DNA of 41,679 nt from assembly GCA_900317055.1 (NCBI GenBank), contig ONFF01000026.1, positions 1 through 41,679 of the forward strand, in the 5' to 3' direction. This document shows, piece after piece, positions 7,338 to 15,356 of the stretch. The position numbers and the translations under genes were made by a program. The DNA is from an uncultured Bacteroidales bacterium. Lineage in GTDB: Bacteria > Bacteroidota > Bacteroidia > Bacteroidales > F082. Under the pieces are notes generated by a model, which was not told the origin of the DNA, did no database searches, and was given only the letters and a program-made list of their open reading frames with translations. Every line of letters begins with the position of its first letter. Position 1 is the stretch's first letter.

Positions 7338-7960
7338 AAAAGACTGTTTGTATATATCCGGAAGACCTGACGACAGATTTTCTGTTGCCGTTGTATGAGC
7401 ACATTTGCAATAATATGCACGCGATTGGCATACATGATGATACTACTGAAGAGAATGCTTTAGATAAGATATACGCGGAGATCCATTATGCCGAAAGTGT
7501 TGTATTTCTTGGTCATGGGACAAGTGACATGCTTTGCGGTAGTCGTTTCGAAAACATTGTCTTTGAAAAAGAAAAATGCGATTTGTTATGCAATAAAAGG
7601 CTCTTGTTGTTGGCTTGTAATTCCAATCAATTTATAAAGAAGTACGATTTGCATTGTGCTGTTGGTTTTGGTTTTTTGCCTACAAGTCTTCGTGATGCAA
7701 GATATGTAAGAAAACTTCATAGTATGCGCATTGAACATCTACAAGAAAGCGACATTGAAAAGTATAATACTGCTTTAGTAGATGCATTAATCAATACATT
7801 GTCTAATACTACAATGGCTGATTTTCATTTGTTTAAAGAGCGATTGAAGTTCTATATAAGCAGAAAAATTGTACAAATCCTATTGCAAAGAGAGACACCA
7901 AATTATAGACTTGTTGCCGATGCGTTATATTACGTTTATAAAGATGTAATTAGTAGTTGA
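7334..7960 (+). CDS. Caspase/CHAT-like putative protease effector
   Basis: This 208-residue protein has the two key blocks of clan CD peptidases. SVVFLGHGTSD carries His61 after a hydrophobic strand, and KRLLLLACNSNQF carries Cys95 after the next strand. The H-G and A-C pair with about 34 residues between them fits the caspase/CHAT fold. The C-terminal third is helical and unassigned. The start at 7334 was chosen because it overlaps the receiver stop as ATGA; an earlier in-frame start at 7157 would run through the receiver gene. The context suggests an effector released by the sensor/receiver pair. The protease call rests on motif shape, not on a database match. Confidence 0.55.
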   Translation: MKKTVCIYPEDLTTDFLLPLYEHICNNMHAIGIHDDTTEENALDKIYAEIHYAESVVFLGHGTSDMLCGSRFENIVFEKEKCDLLCNKRLLLLACNSNQFIKKYDLHCAVGFGFLPTSLRDARYVRKLHSMRIEHLQESDIEKYNTALVDALINTLSNTTMADFHLFKERLKFYISRKIVQILLQRETPNYRLVADALYYVYKDVISS

Positions 7961-7962
7961 TT

Positions 7963-8036
7963 ATGCCCCCCAAAAAAAATATACATTCATTGACTTGTTC
8001 GCAGGAGGCTATAGGTTTCATGAACTATACAACTAA
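7963..8036 (+). pseudogene. Relic of a second cytosine-C5 methyltransferase
   Basis: An ATG at 7963 begins MPPKK. After a one-base frame change in the run of eight A (7972-7979), the sequence reads YTFIDLFAGGYRFHELYN and stops at 8034-8036. FIDLFAG is motif I of C5-cytosine methyltransferases, at the usual distance from the N-terminus. The rest of the gene is gone. Read without the shift, the ATG opens a 28-codon frame that ends in ATGA overlapping the next gene at 8046. The relic differs from the intact gene at 3061, so it was probably a second methyltransferase. Confidence 0.6.
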
Positions 8037-8045
8037 ACAAAGTAT

Positions 8046-8819
8046 ATGACGATTTATGTAAATATGATTAAACGACTGCTTTGGCTTTTGGTTATTGTGT
8101 TCGTGATAACTTACATCGTTTCTCTCAATATTGAAAATCAAATTGTTGTAGTAAATTCAAAATGGATATCGAACAATTTCTTGTTCGCCATCTTTGGTGG
8201 AGCCTTTGCAAGTCTGTTAATTGTCCTTGCCTATGAAATATTGAAGTACTTTCAACTAAAAAAAGAAGCAGAGAATACTTTATTTTCTCATTTTGAAAAT
8301 CTGTACAATCAAGTGTTACAAATTAGAAGCACTTGTATACGTGCCTTAAATGGACACGCTGCTATAACAGAAAATATGATTCAACAAGCCACCAATGATG
8401 CCAACCTATGTCTTGATGCAATTAATTGGACAGATTACATGCCTTTTCGTAGGAATGATTCCATATACAAACTATTGATTTGCTTCAGACAAAACAATTA
8501 TCAAACTATCAAATCTATATTGACAGACTGCTTATACCTTACAATGGCTATCCAAACAGATAGAATCGTTATGCTGAGCCAAGGTATACCTGATAAAATA
8601 ACAAGTAATTCAACAAATACTAATGCCGTACTAAAGAAAACAATTGGTCAAACTGCAATTTTACTAACTCATATTGATCAAAACATAACGCTTATTGATA
8701 AAGTGTTAGGAAACAGATATAATTGGCAGATAATAAAACAAACAATAAATGCATATCAAGACGGATTCACTTCTAAAAGTTTGGAGGACTATCTGTCAGA
8801 GGACATAATAAGTTTATGA
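8046..8819 (+). CDS. Two-helix membrane protein, function unknown
   Basis: This 257-residue protein is not recognised. Two hydrophobic helices are clear (about 8-27 and 44-66), separated by a short loop. A largely helical soluble domain of about 190 residues rich in Asn, Gln, Thr and Ile follows, and is probably cytoplasmic. An alternative start is the ATG at 8064. The gene is very AT-rich, like the sensor block before it, and unlike the later part of the McrB-like gene. It lies between the methyltransferase relic and the McrBC-like genes. A membrane effector or accessory role in defence is possible but unproven. Confidence 0.6.
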   Translation: MTIYVNMIKRLLWLLVIVFVITYIVSLNIENQIVVVNSKWISNNFLFAIFGGAFASLLIVLAYEILKYFQLKKEAENTLFSHFENLYNQVLQIRSTCIRALNGHAAITENMIQQATNDANLCLDAINWTDYMPFRRNDSIYKLLICFRQNNYQTIKSILTDCLYLTMAIQTDRIVMLSQGIPDKITSNSTNTNAVLKKTIGQTAILLTHIDQNITLIDKVLGNRYNWQIIKQTINAYQDGFTSKSLEDYLSEDIISL

Positions 8820-8853
8820 TAGACATTTCAATGATATAAAACCATAAATAGAT

Positions 8854-10365
8854 ATGAATACTATTCTTAGTATTGGAGATTCCTCCGACAACGGACAAAT
8901 AACAATTATTGACGAAGACAGACTCTGTTACCTTGTAAAATCAACAAGTAGAGGCGCTTATGGCCTAAGAACTATCTCAAAATCATTATTGGCTGAATAT
9001 ATTGATTACTTTGGCAAGCACCCTGATGCTACAGCCAACGATGCGAGGGATGCCTTGAGCGGTTTGAGCGAAATTGACAAATTTGAATACGGCTATACAT
9101 CTACATTGCGCGTTATGGCTTTGATGGCTTTAGGCCAAATAGAAAAATATACCGATCAGAGCATTAAAATTCCTCATAAGAATAGAGAATTTGATTTCCC
9201 TCTCCAGCAAATCTTCTACGGTGCCCCAGGCACAGGCAAATCCCATGAGATAAAGAAACTGACCAAAGGTGAAAGCGTTATCCGAACCACGTTCCACCCC
9301 GACAGCGATTACTCGACCTTTGTGGGTTGTTATAAGCCGACAATGGATGAGGTGGATACACAAGTAGTGCCTGTTGTAGTGAAAAGCGGCATAAGCTTGC
9401 AAGAGCCTGGCACATATAAAGAGAAACGCATTACGTACAAATTCGTGATGCAGGCTTTCTTGAAAGCTTATCTTGGTGCTTGGAAGAAGTGGGCTGATGC
9501 AGGCGATGACGGAGTTGCTCCGCAGTTCCTTGTCATCGAGGAAATCAACCGAGGCAATTGCGCCCAGATTTTCGGTGACCTCTTCCAATTGCTCGACCGC
9601 AGCGATAACAACTTCTCAGAATATCCCATCGAGGCCGATACCGACCTGCAACAGGAGATAGAAAGAGCTTTTAAGGAGCACAAAGACTACAAGCTAAACA
9701 AAGCCATCGATGCTGAAGGTGCCGTCAAGGATTACATCAGCAACTATGATTCTACCCTTTCTGAAGACATTCAAAGCGGACGTATCTTGTTGCTTCCTCC
9801 GAACCTCTACATCTGGGCTACAATGAACACAAGCGACCAAAGCCTCTTCCCCATCGACTCGGCATTCAAGCGCAGATGGGAGTGGAAGTATATCAAGATT
9901 GCTTGGCCTTACAAGAAAAACGAAGACGGCTCCTTCAAAACGGATGAAAATGGAGAGAAGGTTCACTTCAATTACTCGATTGAAGGCGGTCACGATTGGT
10001 GGAAATTCCTGCAGCAAATCAACGCCATCATCGACAAAATGACCAATTCGGCTGACAAGCAGTTGGGCTATTTCTTCGCCAAGACGAAAGACGACGTCAT
10101 CTCTTACGAGACCTTCGTTTCGAAAGTCTGCTTCTACCTCTGGAACGACATCTTCAAGACCTATGCCCTCGACGAACAGCAAGGCGACTTGTTCAAATTC
10201 GCGAAGAAAATCAAAGACAAGGACGGAAACGAGAAGGAAGTCATAGGTCATCTCTCTTTCCCCGAATTCTATGATGGTGACGGAAATGTTGTGCCAGACG
10301 TGGCAAGGCAGTTCATAGAACATGTGATGACTTGGAACACGGAAGGCAAGAAAGAGAATAGCTGA
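8854..10365 (+). CDS. mcrB: McrB-like AAA+ GTPase restriction subunit
   Basis: This 503-residue protein is the motor subunit of a McrBC-like restriction system. The AAA+ domain shows Walker A GAPGTGKS (123-130), Walker B FLVIEEINRGN (E229/E230), and the McrB signature MNTSDQSLFPIDSAFKRRWEW (N325 onward). The first 110 residues form a separate domain, probably for substrate recognition. The DNA of that part is more AT-rich than the rest, which suggests domain exchange. McrB proteins hydrolyse GTP and drive translocation with an McrC-type nuclease. Here the DUF1016 gene follows after 8 bp and the McrC-like gene after that. The family is certain; the target DNA mark is unknown. Confidence 0.9.
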   Translation: MNTILSIGDSSDNGQITIIDEDRLCYLVKSTSRGAYGLRTISKSLLAEYIDYFGKHPDATANDARDALSGLSEIDKFEYGYTSTLRVMALMALGQIEKYTDQSIKIPHKNREFDFPLQQIFYGAPGTGKSHEIKKLTKGESVIRTTFHPDSDYSTFVGCYKPTMDEVDTQVVPVVVKSGISLQEPGTYKEKRITYKFVMQAFLKAYLGAWKKWADAGDDGVAPQFLVIEEINRGNCAQIFGDLFQLLDRSDNNFSEYPIEADTDLQQEIERAFKEHKDYKLNKAIDAEGAVKDYISNYDSTLSEDIQSGRILLLPPNLYIWATMNTSDQSLFPIDSAFKRRWEWKYIKIAWPYKKNEDGSFKTDENGEKVHFNYSIEGGHDWWKFLQQINAIIDKMTNSADKQLGYFFAKTKDDVISYETFVSKVCFYLWNDIFKTYALDEQQGDLFKFAKKIKDKDGNEKEVIGHLSFPEFYDGDGNVVPDVARQFIEHVMTWNTEGKKENS

Positions 10366-10373
10366 TTGGCATT

Positions 10374-11540
10374 ATGGGCAAAGCGGTAACCATACAAGAC
10401 AAGGAGTATCTGGAGTGGATAAAGGATTTAGGCACCCGCTTCCGCCGGAGTCAAATCAAGGCTGCGGTGAAGGTGAACGAGGAGATGCTCCGTTTCTATT
10501 GGGAGTTAGGCCATGACATCGTGGAAAGAGATGCCGAGAACCACTATGGTAGCCGGTTCTTCTCTATATTGAGCCATGATTTGAAAGAGGCAACATCCAT
10601 GACATCAGGTCTGTCGGAGAGAAACATCCGATATGCCAAAGATTTTTATTTGCTTTATAGTCAAGAAGTTGGAATTTTGCAGCAACCTGCTGCAAAATCT
10701 GACCTTGAGAATGTTACCAAAGACGAGGAAAAATTGCAGCAACCTGCTGCAAAATCCAATGATACAATTCTGCCTCAACTTGTGGAACAAATCAAAAGTG
10801 AAATATTCTCCGTCCCGTGGGGGCACCACATGTTGCTCATTGACAAATGCAAAAACGCTCCGCAAAAAGCACTATTCTTTGTCCATCAGACCATGCAAAA
10901 TGGTTGGAGCCGCAACATGCTGCTCAACTTCCTTGACACCAACCTCTACGAACGGCAAGGCAAGGCGTTGACCAATTTCAGCCGCACTTTACCAGATGAG
11001 ACAAGCGACCTGGCGCAAGAATTGACAAAAGACCCGTACGACTTTGCCTTTACTGGGATCACCGGTAAATACAACGAACGGTTGTTGAAAGACAAACTGC
11101 TCAACAACATCACACAATTCTTGGTAGAATTAGGCACAGGCTTCGCTTATGTGGGCAAGGAATACCGCTTGCAGATAGGCGACACGGAGAACTTCATCGA
11201 CTTGCTGTTCTATAATCTGAACTTGTCGTGCTATGTAGTGATTGAGGTGAAAATCGGTAAGTTTGAGTTTGCCGATGCCGGACAACTCGGAGGATATGTC
11301 GTGGCGTGCAACCACATATTGAAGAAAGAAGGACGTGACAATCCCACTATCGGCATCTTGATTTGCAAGGAGAAAGATAGCCTTGTGGCACAATATGCAC
11401 TGGAAGCCAGCAATCAGCCTTTAGGAATTTCGGAGTACGAGCTGGCCAAACTCTATCCGGAGAAAGTGGAAGGTACCATCCCTACCATCGAAGAAATAGA
11501 ACAAAATTTGGGCGACAGAATCAAAAACGACAAGGACTAA
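10374..11540 (+). CDS. YhcG/DUF1016 PD-(D/E)XK nuclease family protein
   Basis: This 388-residue protein has the DUF1016 N-terminal domain (IKAAVKVNEEMLRFYWELGHDI, with SERNIRYAKDFY after it), then IFSVPWGHHMLLIDKCK. The C-terminal PD-(D/E)XK nuclease has D276 in FIDLLFY and E291-V-K293 in VIEVKIG. YhcG relatives are nuclease-like proteins often found in restriction loci. Two identical LQQPAAKS peptides 19 residues apart link the halves and come from a repeated palindrome. The gene sits between the McrB-like and McrC-like genes, and its stop overlaps the next start as TAATG. This strongly suggests it belongs to that restriction operon. Confidence 0.9.
   Translation: MGKAVTIQDKEYLEWIKDLGTRFRRSQIKAAVKVNEEMLRFYWELGHDIVERDAENHYGSRFFSILSHDLKEATSMTSGLSERNIRYAKDFYLLYSQEVGILQQPAAKSDLENVTKDEEKLQQPAAKSNDTILPQLVEQIKSEIFSVPWGHHMLLIDKCKNAPQKALFFVHQTMQNGWSRNMLLNFLDTNLYERQGKALTNFSRTLPDETSDLAQELTKDPYDFAFTGITGKYNERLLKDKLLNNITQFLVELGTGFAYVGKEYRLQIGDTENFIDLLFYNLNLSCYVVIEVKIGKFEFADAGQLGGYVVACNHILKKEGRDNPTIGILICKEKDSLVAQYALEASNQPLGISEYELAKLYPEKVEGTIPTIEEIEQNLGDRIKNDKD
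10677..10757. repeat. Duplicated palindrome inside the DUF1016 gene
   Basis: TTGCAGCAACCTGCTGCAA, a perfect 8-bp-arm palindrome, occurs at 10677 and again at 10734. The copies are 57 bp (19 codons) apart, so the frame is kept. Both encode LQQPAAKS in the linker between the two protein domains. Confidence 0.8.
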
Positions 11541-13762
11541 TGTATATCATTTTTGAGGAACACCAATATGCTGCCGAAGATGTCAAAGTGGCCCTGCACG
11601 GTATCAGTGAGTTGCAAGACATCGACCACAAAGTCAGTGTGGGCTATGTGGGTTATTACTACGAGCCCGCCATACCCGATTGCGTGTTTATCCTCCCCAA
11701 GGTTCTGCTCAACGACAAGGATCAATTGGTGATTGGCCCCAATACAACTATCGACCCAAAAGAAATTATCACACCTGAAGGGCAGCAGAAACACTTGACA
11801 CAAGAATACCGTAAGTTCCTTTACGAGTTTGCCGTATGGATTTATAGGACAATTGCTGTTTACCACCAGCATAAACCCGATTCACAAGCCATCTATTACC
11901 GTCGGCTGCCGCGTTCGGGAAAAGGGATGCGGCATCAAGCCAACACCTATCTTGACATCATCCTGTCCCTTATCCAATTCAACCAAGAGAACCAGGATTT
12001 CTTTCTATACACGGTCAAAAACATCCACTCTGGCCACAACAAAATCAACTGGACGCGGACCATCTCACAATCCGAAGCCATCCTTCAAAATGGCACTCCG
12101 GTTTATCTGGATCCCGTCAACCGCAAACGACAGATCAATTTCGACGAGGAGTTGTTCGTCATATTCTTCTCCATCCTTGACTATGTCAACCGCGAGTACG
12201 GCTTCCGCACGCCTATCAATATGCAATATGAGCTACTCACTCCATCGCAGTTTGAGACCTATCGCAAAGGCTATGAAACCAGACTAAAAGAAATCCGATA
12301 CAAGTATTTCTCCGACAAAGCGGTGCTATTATGGGAACTCTGCTATGCTTTTTTCGACAACACCTACCTGCTCGCCGTCAACACCGAAAACAAGGAATAC
12401 CTGCTTGCCAAAAAATACAACATCATCTTTGAGGCGATGATAGACGAACTCATAGGCACTTCTCATGACAAAATCCCGCCCGGTTTGGCCGACCAAGACG
12501 ACGGCAAACAGGTGGACCACATGTACACTGACTTGGCGCTCACTTCGCCTCAAAACCGAGAAGTGTATTATATTGGTGACTCCAAGTATTACAAGATGTC
12601 GACGGCTCTTGGAAAGCCTTCCGTCTCGAAGCAATACACCTACGCCCGCAATGTGATACAATGGAACATTGACTTGTGGAAAGACAATGAAGAAGGGCGA
12701 CAGATGAAAAGTGAGACCGACAAAAGATTCAAAGACATAAGGCTGCGCCCCGATTCGCCCAACGAGGGTTATGACATCATTCCCAACTTCTTCCTGTCCG
12801 CTTTTGTTGACGACCAACCAACCTACGACCGTGGCACTGATGCCGAAGGGAACGACCTGAATGTCAAACCTCGTGAAGAGACCTATATCTCCACCCAATT
12901 CGACAATCGCCTCTTCGACCGCGACACCTTGTTGTTGATGTATTATGACATCAATTTCCTATTTGTTGTCAGAATGTACGCGCGAAACAAAGAATCGGAG
13001 AAGGCGCAATGGAAGGCACATGTCAGAACCATCTTTAGGAAGAAAATCCAAGAAGTATTGGCATCCAAGTTCCAGTTCTATGCCTTTGCTCCCAAGCCAT
13101 CCACCTACGCCAAAGGCTATATGGACAAAAACCTGAAGAAACTGATTGGCAAGGTGTTCAGTCCGTTTGCCAACGAAGAGGTATTTGTGCTGGCATTGGA
13201 AAACACTGAAAACGAACAGGAAAGGCAAGAAAACGAAGCATTGTTATCTGAACTAAAGAAATATTTCTTTATAACTGAAAGAGAAGACTATAAATTAGGA
13301 CAAGACCCTACACAGAAACTGAAGAAAATGGGCTACACTAGTGGTATGAAGGGTCCTCAACAAAAGAAAGAAGAATTGATAATCGTATTCTCCATAGACA
13401 AAAAGGTCAATGATTTAGAAGCTTTGATGGAGGGTACAGCTGAAGAATTTCTTTCGGGATACAAGCCCAACTTAATGCAGGATTTCTCCCGAATCAAATA
13501 TCTCGCGCCATTTGACAACAAACCTCTTCTTGGGGCATATAAGATTGAATCCATCACATTGACTAATGTGACAGATAATGAAAACCCTGTAAGATTACTA
13601 TTTAAATTAGGGAATTATTACAGATTTAAGCAACCCATTGGTTATATGCTTCCAAGAGCAGCCTCAGCCGGTCACTCCCGTTCACCAGAGGATTTGGCTC
13701 GCTTAATTGGTGACAATACGCCTTATCAAACATTTGACTTCCTTTTCGATAAACCGAACTAA
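11540..13762 (+). CDS. McrC-like restriction endonuclease subunit
   Basis: This 740-residue protein is the probable nuclease partner of the McrB-like protein. A DUF2357/LlaJI-like N-terminal half leads to a PD-(D/E)XK core: D331 in VDHMYTDLAL, then D347-S-K349 in YYIGDSKYYKM, followed by VSKQYTYARNVIQW, the usual helix after the active site. The C-terminal 150 residues (from about 13240) are encoded by AT-richer DNA and may be a separate domain. It starts inside the stop of the DUF1016 gene. It is longer than classic McrC, and the exact subfamily (DUF2357/PDDEXK_7 or LlaJI) could not be settled by eye. Confidence 0.75.
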   Translation: MYIIFEEHQYAAEDVKVALHGISELQDIDHKVSVGYVGYYYEPAIPDCVFILPKVLLNDKDQLVIGPNTTIDPKEIITPEGQQKHLTQEYRKFLYEFAVWIYRTIAVYHQHKPDSQAIYYRRLPRSGKGMRHQANTYLDIILSLIQFNQENQDFFLYTVKNIHSGHNKINWTRTISQSEAILQNGTPVYLDPVNRKRQINFDEELFVIFFSILDYVNREYGFRTPINMQYELLTPSQFETYRKGYETRLKEIRYKYFSDKAVLLWELCYAFFDNTYLLAVNTENKEYLLAKKYNIIFEAMIDELIGTSHDKIPPGLADQDDGKQVDHMYTDLALTSPQNREVYYIGDSKYYKMSTALGKPSVSKQYTYARNVIQWNIDLWKDNEEGRQMKSETDKRFKDIRLRPDSPNEGYDIIPNFFLSAFVDDQPTYDRGTDAEGNDLNVKPREETYISTQFDNRLFDRDTLLLMYYDINFLFVVRMYARNKESEKAQWKAHVRTIFRKKIQEVLASKFQFYAFAPKPSTYAKGYMDKNLKKLIGKVFSPFANEEVFVLALENTENEQERQENEALLSELKKYFFITEREDYKLGQDPTQKLKKMGYTSGMKGPQQKKEELIIVFSIDKKVNDLEALMEGTAEEFLSGYKPNLMQDFSRIKYLAPFDNKPLLGAYKIESITLTNVTDNENPVRLLFKLGNYYRFKQPIGYMLPRAASAGHSRSPEDLARLIGDNTPYQTFDFLFDKPN

Positions 13763-13771
13763 AAGCATAAA

Positions 13772-13927
13772 ATGTCCTGCCTCCAAGTCATCCTAGCCAT
13801 TATCTTCCCGCCGCTGGCGGTGATCGACCGCGGCTGCGGGTCGATGCTCATCGTGTTTCTGCTCACCCTTTGCGGCTAGGTGCCGAGCGTCATCGCAGCA
13901 CTGATTATCCTCAACAAAAATAAATAA
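13772..13927 (+). pseudogene. PMP3/YqaE (UPF0057) membrane peptide, amber-disrupted
   Basis: The frame reads MSCLQVILAIIFPPLAVIDR, then GCGSMLIVFLLTLCG, a TAG stop (13877-13879), and VPSVIAALIILNKNK with a final TAA. This is a complete YqaE/PMP3 protein of about 51 residues with two membrane helices. The TAG replaces the conserved tryptophan (TGG) of LCGWVPG. The rest is intact, so the lesion is recent or a sequencing error. It begins 10 bp after the McrC-like stop. Confidence 0.88.
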
Positions 13928-13940
13928 AAACCACCTAAAT

Positions 13941-15344
13941 ATGAAACACCTCCCCCTCTTCCTCATCGCCGCCATCCTGTTCTGCGGCAACCTTGTGACT
14001 CGAGCACAAGACAACGACAGCGTCACGCTGTATTTCAGCGCCGAAGAGATGCCTGACCTCATCAAATGCCTGCCCCCGCCGCCGGATACCCTCGGGACGG
14101 ACTTCACCAACGACATCATGCGCTACATGTGGGGCAAACAGCAACGCAATGACGCGGAACGCGCCGCCTTCGTCTTCCAAGATGCCGTGTGGAACTACGA
14201 CTCGCTCTTCGCCGTGTTCAAAGTGCCCTTCGGCCTCGAAATCACCAAGGAAGGCACTCCTGAGATTTATAAGTTCATGATTAACAGCCTCTCCACCATT
14301 GACCCGACACGCGTCAAGCCGAAGGCTTTCTACCACCGCAAGCGGCCGTTCGAGCGTTTCCATGAACACATGCTCACAAGATACGAGGAAGCGGAATTGT
14401 CTGGCGAAGGCTCCTACCCCTCTGGCCACAGCCAGCGCGGCTATGCCACCGCCCTGCTGCTCTCTGAAATCAACCCCGACAAGGCCGACACCATCATGGC
14501 GCGTGGCTATATGTACGGCGAAAGCCGTGTCATCGCAGGCGCCCACTGGCAGAGCGACGTCGATGCCAGCCGTCTCTGTGCCGCCATCGGCGTGAGCCGA
14601 CTGCACACCAGCCCGACTTTCCTCGCTCATCTTGAAAAAGCCCGCAACGAATTCCAACTGCTGACGGGTAAGCTGTCGCCCACCGACGACTTCAGCCAGT
14701 TTGTGAACATTGCAGATGTCATCCCCGACGCCATTCTGGAAATTCGCTACTACAGTACCTATAACTTCGTCGGAACGCGTGTGGATGGCTATTTGGAGCC
14801 CGTCGCACTGCTCACCCGACAGGCCGCCGACAGCCTACGCGCAGTAAGTGATGACCTGAAAAAACAAGGCTATCGCCTGAAAATCTACGACGCCTACCGC
14901 CCGCAGTGCGCCGTCGACCATTTTTTGCGCTGGGGTGCCGACGTCAACGACACGCTCATGAAGCCCTATTTCTATCCCGAAGTGCCTCGCGACAGGCTTT
15001 TCGAATTAGGCTACATCGCCAAGAGAAGTGGCCACACCCGAGGCTCCACCGTCGACTTGACCCTCTTCGACATGGCAACTGAAAAAGAAGTCGACATGGG
15101 CGGCACCTTCGACTGGTTTGGTTTGGAAAGTCATCCTAGTTTTGGCGGTAACCCAAAAACCGGAAAATACAAAGGCAACGACCGCATCACTGCCGAGCAA
15201 TTCCACAACCGCATGATTTTGCGTGAGGCTATGCTACGCCACGGCTTCAAAGCCATTGATGAGGAATGGTGGCATTTCACCCTGAAAAACGAACCGTTCC
15301 CCGACACCTATTTCACCTTCCCAGTGAAGCAACTCAGCAAGTGA
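13941..15344 (+). CDS. PAP2 phosphatase fused to VanX-like D-Ala-D-Ala dipeptidase
   Basis: This 467-residue protein begins with a signal peptide (to about residue 22), so it acts outside the cytoplasm. Residues 50-235 form a PAP2/class A acid phosphatase domain with K128-x6-R135-P, SGH at 161-163 and SR-x5-H202-x3-D206. Residues 255-467 form a VanX/DdpX-type zinc dipeptidase with SGHTRGSTVD (H365, D372), the catalytic EEWWH (E442, H445) and the YDAYRPQ motif. Both catalytic sets are complete. VanX relatives cleave D-Ala-D-Ala, and PAP2 enzymes include lipid-carrier pyrophosphatases. A joint role in cell-wall precursor recycling is an inference. It follows the broken YqaE gene by 13 bp. Confidence 0.9.
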   Translation: MKHLPLFLIAAILFCGNLVTRAQDNDSVTLYFSAEEMPDLIKCLPPPPDTLGTDFTNDIMRYMWGKQQRNDAERAAFVFQDAVWNYDSLFAVFKVPFGLEITKEGTPEIYKFMINSLSTIDPTRVKPKAFYHRKRPFERFHEHMLTRYEEAELSGEGSYPSGHSQRGYATALLLSEINPDKADTIMARGYMYGESRVIAGAHWQSDVDASRLCAAIGVSRLHTSPTFLAHLEKARNEFQLLTGKLSPTDDFSQFVNIADVIPDAILEIRYYSTYNFVGTRVDGYLEPVALLTRQAADSLRAVSDDLKKQGYRLKIYDAYRPQCAVDHFLRWGADVNDTLMKPYFYPEVPRDRLFELGYIAKRSGHTRGSTVDLTLFDMATEKEVDMGGTFDWFGLESHPSFGGNPKTGKYKGNDRITAEQFHNRMILREAMLRHGFKAIDEEWWHFTLKNEPFPDTYFTFPVKQLSK

Positions 15345-15356
15345 TACGCTGAAACA

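Noticed and set aside
13877-13879. TAG as a reassigned codon
   Set aside because: No other gene here has in-frame TAG, so a mutation or error is simpler.
13935-14657. Minus-strand frame of 240 residues
   Set aside because: It is the shadow of the PAP2 part of the PAP2-VanX gene.
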